NCBI RefSeq assembly: GCF_900113285.1
Contig: NZ_FOOT01000003.1
Span: 558,001-622,000, forward strand
From: Pontibacter chinhatensis
Lineage (GTDB): Bacteria > Bacteroidota > Bacteroidia > Cytophagales > Hymenobacteraceae
Direction of reading: 5' to 3'
DNA: 64,000 bases
Under the pieces are notes generated by a model, which saw only the letters and a program-made list of their open reading frames with translations, ran no database searches and was not told the DNA's origin. Below, in pieces: positions 41,947 through 51,289 of the stretch; within the stretch, counting starts at the first letter, position 1; the number at the start of each line of letters is the position of its first letter. Both the position numbers and the translations under genes were made by a program.

Positions 41947-42711
41947 ATGAAAAGCAGGAATATGTTCAAAATGCTACCTCTATACTTAGTGGCATACTTA
42001 ACGCTGACCTCAACCATTGCTTCGGCTCAGGTATATCAGAGTGGGCTTATTCTGCCTGACTTTTCCCAGGTCGAAGAATCAGATGTTTGCTGTGTCTATG
42101 CCCCTCCGGATGGCTTTACAGTTTTTGATGCACCTAGTGGCTCAGCGATAGGGAAACTGACACGTGTTGGCGATAGCAGCCATGACGACCAAGCTCCTTA
42201 TAAGCTGTTTTTTCAACAAACGAGCACCAGAACGCAACAACAAATAAGCTATACAAACCTAGAGCAGATTGGCTATGAAGTATGGGCTATTCCATACGTT
42301 GAGAGGAAAAAAGGCTTTGTAAGAATATTGGGCAAAAGCTCGGACATTTGGATCAGCGAAGCGGAAATAAAGCGTAAGAGTTTCCGGCTTTCAGATTGGC
42401 AAAGCTTTCTTCTATCGGGTGCTGGCGATGTGTTGGGCTATTATGCCAATGCACCAGGGCTGAACCTCAGAAAAACTCCTTCCTCTAATGCAGTGTTACT
42501 TAAGACTTTAAAAGGAGATTTATTTGAAATATCGCCAACTGGCCAAATGCAAGGTGCATGGGCAAAAGTGAAGGTTAAGAAGTATAAGGAGCACCCATGT
42601 GTAAGTGACTTAGAGCAGGATGAGCTAACTGAATATGAATTAGAAGGCTGGATAAAAATCGTTACTGACGAAGGTTTGCCCAATGTATGGTTTTACGCTC
42701 GGAGATGTTGA
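41947..42711 (+). CDS. Exported SH3-domain-like protein
   Basis: A protein of 254 aa with a signal peptide (MLPLYLVAYLTLTSTIASAQ). The last 90 residues contain NAPGLNLRKTPSSNAVLLKTLKGD, the pattern of a bacterial SH3 (SH3_3) domain that typically binds cell-wall peptides. The first half (CCVYAPPDGFTVFDAPSGS) may be a second, diverged SH3-like unit. The gene is AT-richer than its neighbours. Several Met codons (41938, 41947, 41959, 41968) are possible starts. Function unknown. Confidence 0.65.
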   Translation: MKSRNMFKMLPLYLVAYLTLTSTIASAQVYQSGLILPDFSQVEESDVCCVYAPPDGFTVFDAPSGSAIGKLTRVGDSSHDDQAPYKLFFQQTSTRTQQQISYTNLEQIGYEVWAIPYVERKKGFVRILGKSSDIWISEAEIKRKSFRLSDWQSFLLSGAGDVLGYYANAPGLNLRKTPSSNAVLLKTLKGDLFEISPTGQMQGAWAKVKVKKYKEHPCVSDLEQDELTEYELEGWIKIVTDEGLPNVWFYARRC

Positions 42712-42743
42712 CTTTCTAACTTTTTAACCTTCTAACTTTCTAC

Positions 42744-43646
42744 CTAAAACCACAGCTGCTGCGCCAGCCGGAAGGTATTGGCGTGCGCCTCCACGATGTG
42801 TGCCAACTGCCTGGAGTAGCCGCCGCCCATACTTACCGTTACCGGCAGCTTGTTCTTCCGGCACAGCTCCAGCACCGTGCGGTCGCGTTCTTTGCAGCCC
42901 TCGATGCTCATGCCCAGCTTGCCCAGCTTATCCGTGGCCAGCACATCCACCCCCGACTGGAAAAACACGAACTCCGGCTCCACCTCGTCCACTAGGCGCG
43001 GCAGCGTCTCCCGAAGTATAGCCAGGTAGGTTTTGTCGTCGGTGCCCTCGGCCAGCGGCACGTCCAAGTCCGATTTCTCCTTGTGGAACGGGTAATTGTG
43101 GCCGCAGTGCATGCTGAAGGTAAACACGCGCGGCTCGTGCTCGAAAATCTGCGCCGTGCCGTTGCCTTGATGCACGTCCAAATCCACCACCAGCACCTTG
43201 TTTATACTTTTATACTTGAGCAGGTGGTTGGCCGCGATGGCGATGTCGTTGAGCAGGCAGAAGCCCTCGCCACGGTCGGTAAAGGCGTGGTGGGTGCCGC
43301 CGGCAATGTTCATCCCGATGCCATACTCCAGCGCAAACAAGCTCGCCTGCACCGTGCCGTTCATAATCACTACTTCGCGCTGCACCAGCTGCTCCGAGAG
43401 CGGGAAGCCCGTTTTGCGCACCTCCGAGGGCGTGAGTTGCAGGCTGCTCAGCCGCTGCCAGTAATCCGGGGCGTGGGTGTCGAGTATAAACTGCTCCTGC
43501 AGGGGCTCCGGGGCAAATAAATTGTCCTGGGTGATGGTGCCTTCGTAGAGCAGCTGTTCGGGCAGCAAATCATACTTGGCCATCGGAAAGCGGTGGCCTT
43601 CGGGCAGGCTGTGGGCAAAAATCTCAGACCAGGCAATCTTCAGCAT
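42744..43646 (-). CDS. Histone deacetylase family protein (class I/AcuC-like fold)
   Basis: A 300-aa zinc-dependent amidohydrolase of the arginase-deacetylase fold. Active-site signatures are visible: GGTHHAFTDRGEGFCLLNDIA with the paired catalytic His, VVDLDVHQGNGTA with the zinc Asp and His, and SMGGGY near the end. Bacterial relatives deacetylate small amines or acetyl-lysines. No acetoin or polyamine operon is adjacent. Two in-frame copies of TTTATACTT lie within the gene (about 43201-43217). It borders the AT-rich DnaA-box region. Confidence 0.93.
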   Translation of the reverse strand: MLKIAWSEIFAHSLPEGHRFPMAKYDLLPEQLLYEGTITQDNLFAPEPLQEQFILDTHAPDYWQRLSSLQLTPSEVRKTGFPLSEQLVQREVVIMNGTVQASLFALEYGIGMNIAGGTHHAFTDRGEGFCLLNDIAIAANHLLKYKSINKVLVVDLDVHQGNGTAQIFEHEPRVFTFSMHCGHNYPFHKEKSDLDVPLAEGTDDKTYLAILRETLPRLVDEVEPEFVFFQSGVDVLATDKLGKLGMSIEGCKERDRTVLELCRKNKLPVTVSMGGGYSRQLAHIVEAHANTFRLAQQLWF

Positions 43647-43739
43647 AGCACAAAACTAATAATTACCCCGCCTCTAAAGCAAGCCCGGGGAAGTATAAAC
43701 AAGGCAAACAGGCTTACGGTTCTGAAACAGAAATTAATC

Positions 43740-44070
43740 CAATTCATAGCATACTTGGTATTACTGGTGGATAACTTTTGTAACCATTTTAAATTGTGCC
43801 TTGATATATAGATTTGGGCTGATTTTTGGTGGATAACTGTGGATAACTATGTTGATTACCCGACTTTATCCACTAAAAGCTGTGAACTTCCGGTGGAAAC
43901 CGACCCTTCTTTCGCTATACTTCAGTGAAAATCAGCAAAGGTGTGGAAATTATCCACACACGCAGCAGATGTTGCAACACATGCCTTTTCGCAGATTGTA
44001 CTTTTTGTGCCATGAGAAAAGCACAATTATGCTGAGGCACCAGATGGTGATTTAACCCTTCTTTTTAAGT
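43740..44070. other. Cluster of DnaA boxes, possible replication origin
   Basis: A 528-bp AT-rich region without a gene. Five matches to the DnaA box TTATCCACA occur within 193 bp: 43766-43774 (reverse, 8/9), 43828-43836 (reverse, 8/9), 43838-43846 (reverse, 9/9), 43866-43874 (forward, 8/9) and 43950-43958 (forward, 9/9). The last sits in the inverted repeat GTGTGGAAATTATCCACAC. The flanking genes are divergent. No similar cluster was noticed elsewhere in the window. dnaA itself is not here, which is normal in Bacteroidota. Confidence 0.55.
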
Positions 44071-44174
44071 TGTATAATTTACGGCAGAAGTATAACTTAT
44101 GCATCCGTATAAAGTATAAGTACTATATATATGCTATACTTTATTTGCCAATCATTCACCCAGTCACCCGAACC

Positions 44175-44798
44175 ATGAAAAAGCTTCTTCTTGCGGCGTT
44201 GCTCTTATGGGCCACTACCGGTTTTGCCCAGGACACCGAGATACCCGGAAGGTTTATGCAGAACCACAACCTGCTCAGCCGCTCCCCCAACTCAGGCATC
44301 GGCATTAAGGGCGGCGTTAGCTTCGCCAACCTGCACGGCAGCGACAAAGACCGCCTCGGCTCCACCAGCAGCCTTACCTCTTATCATGCCGGGGTGTTTG
44401 CCCAACTCGGCATCAGCAACTTCTTCTCGCTGCAGCCCGAGCTGCTGTATTCGCGCAAGGGCTTTGAGCGGGAGGGTACCGCCCACCGGCTGGATTACCT
44501 GGAGGCGCCTGTGCTGGCCGTGTTCAACATCTCCGACAACCTGAGCGTGCACCTGGGGCCGCAGGTGGGAGTGATGATGACGGCGCAGGAGGAGGAGAAG
44601 GAAGTGGACCTGGAACGCTACCATACCTTTGACTATGGCTTTGCCGCCGGCCTGGAGGGGAAAATGGGAAGGTTCAGGCTGGGGGCTCGCTACGGCCACG
44701 GCCTCGGCGACCTGCTGAAGCGGGACTCAGGCGGCAAGAGCCTTGACGCTGACGCCAAGAACGGGGTGATACAGGTATACCTGGGGGTTGGCCTTTAG
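44175..44798 (+). CDS. Porin-family outer membrane beta-barrel protein (PorT-like)
   Basis: A 207-aa exported protein. Signal peptide at residues 1-19 (LLWATTGFAQ). The mature part has the OMP_b-brl_2 pattern: IGIKGGVSFANLHG, FFSLQPELLYSRKGFE, LDYLEAPVLAVFNISDNLSVHLGPQVGVM, FDYGFAAGLEGKMGRFRLGARYGHGL, and a last strand GVIQVYLGVGL. Such proteins are eight-stranded barrels; some belong to the gliding/T9SS apparatus but most are uncharacterised. The frame starts upstream at 44070; the Met at 44175 gives the signal peptide. Confidence 0.88.
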   Translation: MKKLLLAALLLWATTGFAQDTEIPGRFMQNHNLLSRSPNSGIGIKGGVSFANLHGSDKDRLGSTSSLTSYHAGVFAQLGISNFFSLQPELLYSRKGFEREGTAHRLDYLEAPVLAVFNISDNLSVHLGPQVGVMMTAQEEEKEVDLERYHTFDYGFAAGLEGKMGRFRLGARYGHGLGDLLKRDSGGKSLDADAKNGVIQVYLGVGL

Positions 44799-44927
44799 GC
44801 AAACACGAGTATAAACTCAGGTGTCCGGGGCCGGCTGATGGCGGCTCCCGAAGTATAGACAATATCGTTTTAGCGGATGCAAGCGTACCAGATAAGGAAA
44901 AACTGTCATCATCAATTGTAACTCTAT

Positions 44928-45638
44928 ATGGGCAAGCCTCTTCAGCACCGGCTGCTATGCGTATTCCTGCTTTTCTGCGCCTGCGACACCACCATTAAAA
45001 CAGACGAGGCGCTGATTGGGGATGCCATCGTACAGAAAAACCGCACCCTGCCCACCGATACCTTTGTGATAGACACCAGCCGCAGCGAACTGACCTGGAT
45101 AGGCGCCAAGATGACGGGCCGGCACAATGGCCTCATCGACATACAGCACGGTGAGCTGTACATGAAAGACGGGCTTCTGACCGGTGGCCTTATCGAGTTG
45201 GACATGACCACCGCGCGCGCCACCGACAAGACCATCGACTCCAAAAGCAACCAAAAACTGACAGACCACCTGCGATCTGAAGATTTCTTCGACTCGGAGC
45301 GGTACCCCACCGCCACCTTCGAGCTTACCGGCATCGCCCCCTACGACAGCACCGCCGAGCAAAACAGCGGGGTGAGCCCCCAGTACAGCGAGTATAAAGT
45401 AAAGCATCCCTCGCACCGCGTTACCGGTAACCTCACCATCCGCAACCATACCAGGAGCGTGTCGTTTCCGGCGCGGGTAACGCTGGAGGATAGCCTGCTG
45501 CACGCCAAAGCCAATTTCAACATAGACCGCACCAAGTGGGGCCTGGTGTACCGCTCCGACAACTCGCTGGGCGACAAAACCATCCGGCCGGAGGTGAACC
45601 TGGGCCTGGACATCGTGGCTGTGCACCGAAAGCCCTGA
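44928..45638 (+). CDS. YceI-family lipoprotein
   Basis: A 236-aa protein. The lipobox region LLFCACDTT suggests lipidation at Cys19. The YceI lipocalin-like barrel follows: LTWIGAKMTGRHNGLIDIQHGEL, GGLIELDMTTARATD, HLRSEDFFDSERYPTATFELT, HRVTGNLTIRNHTRSVSFPA and WGLVYRS. YceI proteins bind isoprenoid or fatty-acid-like molecules in the periplasm and are often base or stress induced. The ligand here is unknown. Lies 130 bp after the porin-like gene. Confidence 0.9.
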   Translation: MGKPLQHRLLCVFLLFCACDTTIKTDEALIGDAIVQKNRTLPTDTFVIDTSRSELTWIGAKMTGRHNGLIDIQHGELYMKDGLLTGGLIELDMTTARATDKTIDSKSNQKLTDHLRSEDFFDSERYPTATFELTGIAPYDSTAEQNSGVSPQYSEYKVKHPSHRVTGNLTIRNHTRSVSFPARVTLEDSLLHAKANFNIDRTKWGLVYRSDNSLGDKTIRPEVNLGLDIVAVHRKP

Positions 45639-45759
45639 CAGGTAGCGGCTTATACTGCTGCAACAAAGTATGCCCGGCGGCGTTGCAGGCATAAACAGCG
45701 GTGGCGGTATGCTAAAGCCGCTCTTGGTGCGTTCCTACTCATGAAACCAAGCCTTGCTT

Positions 45760-46296
45760 ATGAGAAAATACCTTTACCTGCTTTCCCTGCTTCTGCTTAG
45801 CCTGACAGCCAGTGCCCAAAGCCTGAGCCAACTGAACCGGGGGCAGGCAAATGTGCTGGAAACAGGCATGTTTATACTTGGTGGGTGGGCCATCGCGAAC
45901 ATCCTTTACAGCAGTTTCAAGCTCACCAAAGCTACCCGTAGCCGGAAGTACCTCCATCAGATGAACGTGTACTGGAACATCATGAACCTGCTGGTGGCCA
46001 GCTACGCCCTCTACGTTATCCTTTCCAAAGACAGCACCTCTTTTGCCCTGAGCGAGAGCCTGCAGCTGCACGACTCGTTCAAGAAAGTGCTTTACCTGGG
46101 CCTTGGCCTGAGTTCTGGGTTTATACTTCTGGGCGCCTTCCTGAAAGAGCGGGCGCGCATATCGTTTAAAACGGAGCAGATGCAGGGCTGGGGGCAGTCG
46201 ATTATGCTTCAGGGGATGTTCCTGCTGCTGCTGAACCTGGTGCTGGTTGTACTTCTGGAAAATTACGCCGAACCTTTGTTCCGGATGGTGCAGTAA
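45760..46296 (+). CDS. DUF6992-like membrane protein
   Basis: A 178-aa integral membrane protein with an N-terminal signal-anchor (MRKYLYLLSLLLLSLTASAQ) followed by four hydrophobic segments (GMFILGGWAIANILY, YWNIMNLLVASYALYVIL, VLYLGLGLSSGFILLGAFL, SIMLQGMFLLLLNLVLVVLL). It matches the general pattern of DUF6992 proteins in this phylum; function unknown. A TTG two codons upstream is rejected in favour of ATG. Two TTTATACTT copies lie in frame within hydrophobic codons (45871 and 46121). Confidence 0.75.
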   Translation: MRKYLYLLSLLLLSLTASAQSLSQLNRGQANVLETGMFILGGWAIANILYSSFKLTKATRSRKYLHQMNVYWNIMNLLVASYALYVILSKDSTSFALSESLQLHDSFKKVLYLGLGLSSGFILLGAFLKERARISFKTEQMQGWGQSIMLQGMFLLLLNLVLVVLLENYAEPLFRMVQ

Positions 46297-46619
46297 GTTT
46301 ACAAAGTATAAATCCGACATGTTGCCTTTGCCGAAGTATAAATCTACTAGCAATTAACCCACTCCAACCCCTCCGAGGAGGGGAGTCACTCTACAATTAC
46401 AGAAATTCCCCTCCTCTGGACTACCGAGAACGGGAGTTCGAAGGTAGCGAGCGCAGCTAAGGGGGGGGGGTTACATCTCCACCAAAGCATAGGCCTCCTC
46501 TCCCAGAAAGTATAAACTGCAGAAGTATAGAAACAGAGGATGGTTTATACTTGCGGATAAAAGCAAAGCCGCACCTTAACGTGTAAAGTGCGGCTTGCAA
46601 AGTATAAATCATAGATCGC
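46297..46619. repeat. Intergenic repeat region with CCCCTCC hairpins and clustered motifs
   Basis: Five copies of AAGTATAAA or TTTATACTT (46304, 46333, 46506, 46540, 46600) and a diverged CCCCTCC / GGAGGGG hairpin pair (about 46365-46415) that ends in a run of ten Gs (46462-46471). A terminator with arms AAGCCGCAC (46566-46574) and GTGCGGCTT (46588-46596) serves the leftward gene. No gene seen. Confidence 0.7.
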
Positions 46620-47177
46620 TTAGCGGTCGTGCTTCCCTTCGGCAAACTCCTCAACCATCTTTCTGTTGAATGCCGGAATGTCGTCGGGGTTGCGGCTGGT
46701 CACCAGGCCCTGGTCTACCACCACTTCCTGGTCCACCCACTCGGCGCCGGCGTTCTTTAAGTCGGTTTGCAGCGTTGGGTAGCTGGTCATTTTCCGGCCC
46801 CTTACTTTTCCGGTTTCAATCAGCGTCCAAGGGCCGTGGCAGATGGCGGCTACGGGCTTGCGGCTCTCCATAAATTTGTTCACGAAGCTCACAGCCTCCT
46901 TGTTGCCGCGCAGGTGGTCGGGGTTCATCACACCGCCAGGCAGCAGCAGCCCATCGTAGCTGTCCGCCTGCACCTCGTTCAGTTTTTTGTCTACCTTAAA
47001 AGTATCGCCCCAGTCGGTGTGGTTCCAGGCCTTTATCTCATTGTTCTTGTTCGGGGAGATGATGTGCGCCTCGGCACCTTCCTCTTTCAGCGCCTTCAGC
47101 GGCTCTGTCAGCTCCACCTGCTCAAATCCTTCCTCTACCAAAATAGCTATCTTCTTCCCTTCTAGTTTATTAGCCAT
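46620..47177 (-). CDS. DJ-1/PfpI family protein (type 1 glutamine amidotransferase-like)
   Basis: A 185-aa protein of the PfpI/YhbO branch. Visible: KKIAILVEEGFEQVELTEP at the start with the conserved Glu, DGLLLPGGVMNPDHLR, and the nucleophile elbow AAICHGPWTLIE (Cys near 113, followed by His). Members act in protection from glycation and oxidative or other stresses; older annotations call them proteases. Length is normal. It stands alone and is divergent from the TonB receptor gene. Confidence 0.92.
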   Translation of the reverse strand: MANKLEGKKIAILVEEGFEQVELTEPLKALKEEGAEAHIISPNKNNEIKAWNHTDWGDTFKVDKKLNEVQADSYDGLLLPGGVMNPDHLRGNKEAVSFVNKFMESRKPVAAICHGPWTLIETGKVRGRKMTSYPTLQTDLKNAGAEWVDQEVVVDQGLVTSRNPDDIPAFNRKMVEEFAEGKHDR

Positions 47178-47413
47178 GTGTAAGTTTGTTTTTTGTGGTT
47201 AAACATGTGACTAGGTAAGTAACGGGTTCAGACGTCTTTTGTTAACCCGCCGTGGCAGCACTTCTGCTTAATAAGTATTCATCCCGCCAAATATTTTTCC
47301 GGATTTGCTTGCGGCTAAAGACCTGAGAGTATAAGTTTGCATCACTATTTGTAATTAGTCTAAATAAATAAAACATCCGCAGCGCTGGCTGTGAGTAAAC
47401 CATACCCTCAGAT

Positions 47414-49849
47414 ATGTTAAAAAAATATACCCTACTTCTCTTTCTGCTAACGCTGTGCCAGCTGGCCTGGGCGCAAAGCACTTCCTCCATCAGAGGCAAA
47501 GTAATCGGTGAAGACGGCAAGCCGGTATCTTCTGCCAGCGTGGTGATAGAAAACACCCGCTACGGTGCCATGACCGACGATCAGGGCAACTTCGAGATCA
47601 ACCGCATCCAAAACGGTACTTATAAAGTGCGCGCCATACTTCTGGGCTTCGACTGCAAGCCGCAGCAGGTAACACTGGTGCAGGGCGAGACGGAGGAAAT
47701 TACACTTTCGCTGAAGCAGAAAGCCAGCCAAATATCAGAAGTAGAAGTGTTTGGCGTGCGGGACAAGCAGCCTGAGAAGCTGGACGCCATCACCCGCCTG
47801 CCCCTGAAGCCCAGCGAGCAGATCCAGAGCATCTCCGTGATTTCTGAGAAGCTGATAGAGCAGCAGGGCGCGCTGACCGTAATTGAAGGCGTGCGCAATG
47901 TGCCCGGCGTTTATACTTACGCCACCTACGGCGGGGTACGGGAGAGTATCTCCTCGCGCGGTTTCCGCGGCATCCCGACGCTGAAGAACGGCGTGCGCGT
48001 AATGACGGACTTCCGCGGCCAGGGCTTCTCTACCGATATGCAGGGTGTGGAGAGCGTCCAGGTGCTGAAAGGGGCCAGCTCTATTACCATGGGTGCCTCT
48101 ACCGATTTGGGTGGCCCGGGCGGTATTGTGAACATCGTCACCAAGACACCTAAGTTTGAAAACACCGGAGCCGTGTCGATGCGCGTGGGCAGCTGGGGAC
48201 TCATCAGGCCAACCTTCGACGTGCAGCGCGTGCTGGACAAGAACAACAAAGTGGCCATCCGTTTGAACGGTGCTTACGAGAACGGCGGCAAGTTCCGCGA
48301 CCACATGGACAACGAGTCGTTCTACATCAACCCATCCCTGGAGTGGAGACCAAACAACCGCAGTACCTTAACGCTGGAGATGGACTATTTCAGAGAGGAG
48401 CAGGGCATTGACGCGGGTACCGTAAACCTGTCGGTGGGCAACAAGGAGAACAAGATCTACGACCTGCCATCAGAGCGCTTCCTGGGTTTTGAGTCTGATA
48501 AAACCGACCTGAAGCACACGACTTACACGGCCCGCTACAACTACAACTTCACCAACAATTTATACTTGCGCGCCGCTGTTTTCAACTCCAACTATAACTA
48601 TGACGCCATTAAAACGAACCTGGCGGCCCTGAAAGCCAACAAGGAAACAGGCGTGAACGTGGACCAGGTGAACTGGTGGCGCCGCTCGATTGCCCACAAC
48701 TCTACCCGTGAGGATAACAGCACCGTGCTGCAGCTGGACCTGGTAGGCCGTAAAATAGAGACTGGCAAGATCAACCATACATTCCAGGTGGGCGTGGATT
48801 ACCGCTACATCGACCTGTTCCAGCCTACTTATAACTCTATCGCCATCGACGAAATTGACGTTTTCGACCCGGCCACAGTGAGCAATACACTGCCCGAGAA
48901 CCTGCCAGGCTTTGAGCGCACCGGCGGCACCCGCGCCTACGATTACCGCTTCGGCGCCACGTTCCAGGATGTGATTCAGCTTACCAAATGGGCCAGAGTA
49001 TACGGCGGCGTGCGTTACAGCACAAACAAAACCCGTGATAACGGCGAGAACAGTGCCACTACTGAGTTCTGGAACCCACTGGCCGGGGTGATGTTTACCA
49101 TCAAAGACGGCTTGAACGTCTTCGGCTCTTACACCAACAGCACCAACCCGCGCTCTGCCTCTGTGGTAGACGTGAACGGAGAAGCGCTGGGTGCCGAGCG
49201 TATCGACCAACTGGAGGCGGGTATTAAATCAGAGTGGCTCAACGACCGCCTGCGCTTTAACCTGACCTTCTTCAAAATCAACAACAAGGACATGAACCTG
49301 CAGGCCTTTACCGTGGACGAGAATGGCGTGGTGCTGCCAACCGGCTACTACATCAAGGGCGGTAATGATGAGCGTAAGGGGATAGAGGTAGAGCTGACAG
49401 GCCGTGTGCTAGAGAACCTGGAGCTGGTAACCGGCTACTCGTACATCGACGCGCAGTACAAAAACCACACGACTTTTGTGCCAGGCTCTGCTCCGAACAA
49501 CACGCCAAAGCATACCTTTAACGCCTACGCCAACTATACTTTGAGAAGCGGCTTGCTGCAGGGCCTTAACATTGGAGCCGGCGCCTACTACCTGGGCGAG
49601 CGCCCTTACAACGACTGGACCGTAGAGGGTGTGCAGTATCACAACATCGAGCCGAACACCGCGCCCTGGTATAATAAAGCCTATACCATCGTAAATGCCC
49701 AGCTAGGCTACGAGTTTAAGAAGCACTGGGGCGTAAGAGCGCTGTTCAACAACATCTTCGACACCGTGGGGTACGATGCCTACCGCACCAGCTTCATCGA
49801 CCGCATTCAGCCCAGAAACTTTTCCGGGGTAGTTACTTATAAGTTTTAA
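47414..49849 (+). CDS. TonB-dependent siderophore receptor
   Basis: An 811-aa outer membrane receptor. Signal peptide (LCQLAWAQ), a carboxypeptidase-like N-terminal domain (SIRGKVIGEDGKPVSSASVVIE), a plug (SISVISEKLIEQQGALTVIEG, RGFRGIPTLKNGVR, VLKGASSITMGASTDLGGPGGIVNIVTKTP), and a barrel that ends FSGVVTYKF. The plug wording and length fit ferric siderophore receptors of the FhuA/FpvA group. The PepSY membrane protein gene follows after a terminator. The pair suggests uptake and periplasmic or inner-membrane reduction of a ferric siderophore (inference). Confidence 0.92.
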   Translation: MLKKYTLLLFLLTLCQLAWAQSTSSIRGKVIGEDGKPVSSASVVIENTRYGAMTDDQGNFEINRIQNGTYKVRAILLGFDCKPQQVTLVQGETEEITLSLKQKASQISEVEVFGVRDKQPEKLDAITRLPLKPSEQIQSISVISEKLIEQQGALTVIEGVRNVPGVYTYATYGGVRESISSRGFRGIPTLKNGVRVMTDFRGQGFSTDMQGVESVQVLKGASSITMGASTDLGGPGGIVNIVTKTPKFENTGAVSMRVGSWGLIRPTFDVQRVLDKNNKVAIRLNGAYENGGKFRDHMDNESFYINPSLEWRPNNRSTLTLEMDYFREEQGIDAGTVNLSVGNKENKIYDLPSERFLGFESDKTDLKHTTYTARYNYNFTNNLYLRAAVFNSNYNYDAIKTNLAALKANKETGVNVDQVNWWRRSIAHNSTREDNSTVLQLDLVGRKIETGKINHTFQVGVDYRYIDLFQPTYNSIAIDEIDVFDPATVSNTLPENLPGFERTGGTRAYDYRFGATFQDVIQLTKWARVYGGVRYSTNKTRDNGENSATTEFWNPLAGVMFTIKDGLNVFGSYTNSTNPRSASVVDVNGEALGAERIDQLEAGIKSEWLNDRLRFNLTFFKINNKDMNLQAFTVDENGVVLPTGYYIKGGNDERKGIEVELTGRVLENLELVTGYSYIDAQYKNHTTFVPGSAPNNTPKHTFNAYANYTLRSGLLQGLNIGAGAYYLGERPYNDWTVEGVQYHNIEPNTAPWYNKAYTIVNAQLGYEFKKHWGVRALFNNIFDTVGYDAYRTSFIDRIQPRNFSGVVTYKF

Positions 49850-49869
49850 TTAGATTGATTCCAAATAAC

Positions 49870-49903
49870 AAAAAAGCTACCGATATTTACCGGTAGCTTT
49901 TTT
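49870..49903 (+). terminator. Intrinsic terminator after the siderophore receptor
   Basis: Arms AAAAAGCTACCG (49871-49882) and CGGTAGCTTTTT (49891-49902) with a T run. It is 21 bp after the stop, so the PepSY gene is partly insulated from the receptor transcript. Confidence 0.85.
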
Positions 49904-49931
49904 TGACCTAACCCCTACACCTCACAACACC

Positions 49932-51161
49932 ATGAAAAAGTATACTTGGCGCAAGCTTTTCAATGATGTACACCTGTGGCTGGGTATTGCCAGCGGCCTG
50001 GTGCTGTTTGTAGTATGCCTTACGGGCACTATCTATACTTTTAAGGACGAGGTAGAGAAGTTGATGGACCCCGGCAAGTATAGCGTGGAGGTGCCAGCCA
50101 ACGCACAGCCTCTGGCCCCCAACGTGTTAATTGCCCAACTGGAGCAGGAACTGAAAGGAAGCGTAGTAAGCCTGAATATACCGGAGGACAAAGCCAGCAC
50201 CTACAGCGTAGGGATTGCTCCTGCCAAGGGTCCGGAAGGCGGTAAAGGCGAGGGCTCCTCTAAGGGGAAAGGCGGAGAGCAAGGCAAAGGCGGCGGGGGC
50301 GGAAGGCCGGCCACCTACTATGTAAACCCTTACACCGGCCAGGTGGTAGGTACTCCGGAGAGCGCTACGGCAGAGTTTTTCACCACCGTAATGAAAATGC
50401 ACCGCTGGTTGTTGATAGAGGGGGATGTGGGCAAGATTATCGTGGGGGCTTCCACCATCATTTTCACGTTCCTGGTACTGACGGGCCTGGTGCTGTGGTT
50501 TCCCGTGAAGCGCAAGAACTGGAAGCAGGGGCTCAAGATTAAAACCAACGCCAAGTGGAAGCGCGTCAACCACGACCTGCACAACACGCTGGGTTTTTAC
50601 TCTTCTATCCTGCTGCTGATTATGGCGCTTACCGGCCTTTGCTGGTCGTTTGAGTGGTACCGCGATGGCCTGAGCAGCGTGATGGGCGCCGAGGTATTCA
50701 AGGGTCGTAAGGAAAAGCCCATGACCATTGCAGCCGCTGCATCCACCGCCACCCCGGAAGACTACATCCAGCAAGCCAACCTGCTGCTGCCTTACAATGG
50801 CGACCTGCGCCTTTCGCTGCCAGCCGACGATACCACAGCCGTAGTTATCCAGAAAAGCAAAACAGGTTTCTTTGCCCTGGCTGCCTCTGATAAAGTACAG
50901 CTGAACAAGCACAGCGCCGAGCCGCTGAAGGTGGAGAAATTCTCGGACAAGCCGCTGAACGAGCAGATTGTGGGGCTGATAAAGCCGCTGCACCTGGGCA
51001 ATGTGTACGGCACTTTCTCTAAGATTTTATACTTTATCGCCTGCCTTGTCGCCACTAGTCTGCCCATCACCGGCACGCTAATCTGGATTAACAAGCTGCG
51101 CAAAAAGAAGAAGCCGGGCAAGGTTGTCCATACTGCGGCGCATGCGACATTAGTCAATTAA
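49932..51161 (+). CDS. PepSY-associated transmembrane protein (iron uptake / ferric reductase type)
   Basis: A 409-aa inner-membrane protein with four TM segments: near residues 16-36 (IASGLVLFVVCLTGTIYTF), 178-200 (TIIFTFLVLTGLVLWFPV), 218-240 (FYSSILLLIMALTGLCWSF) and 362-385. Conserved His residues flank the helices (VHLWLG, MHRWLL, HDLHNTLGF), as in PepSY_TM proteins that reduce siderophore iron. Two PepSY-like periplasmic regions lie between the helices. A Gly/Lys-rich low-complexity insert at about residues 96-127 interrupts the first one. It follows the siderophore receptor, which fits iron uptake. Confidence 0.88.
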   Translation: MKKYTWRKLFNDVHLWLGIASGLVLFVVCLTGTIYTFKDEVEKLMDPGKYSVEVPANAQPLAPNVLIAQLEQELKGSVVSLNIPEDKASTYSVGIAPAKGPEGGKGEGSSKGKGGEQGKGGGGGRPATYYVNPYTGQVVGTPESATAEFFTTVMKMHRWLLIEGDVGKIIVGASTIIFTFLVLTGLVLWFPVKRKNWKQGLKIKTNAKWKRVNHDLHNTLGFYSSILLLIMALTGLCWSFEWYRDGLSSVMGAEVFKGRKEKPMTIAAAASTATPEDYIQQANLLLPYNGDLRLSLPADDTTAVVIQKSKTGFFALAASDKVQLNKHSAEPLKVEKFSDKPLNEQIVGLIKPLHLGNVYGTFSKILYFIACLVATSLPITGTLIWINKLRKKKKPGKVVHTAAHATLVN

Positions 51162-51215
51162 CAACTTCTCTTCTCGAGAGTCAGGAAAAGAGGAATCATA
51201 CTATACTTACCAGCC

Positions 51216-51248
51216 ACCGCCACGGTTTATACTTTAAGCCGTGGCGGT
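51216..51248 (+). terminator. Terminator after the PepSY gene
   Basis: Arms ACCGCCACGG (51216-51225) and CCGTGGCGGT (51239-51248), loop TTTATACTTTAAG, followed by a T-rich tail. The iterated motif forms the loop. Confidence 0.75.
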
Positions 51249-51289
51249 TTTGTTTTGCTTTTCTTTCTTGTGCAGGCCTCTCCGTTTCG

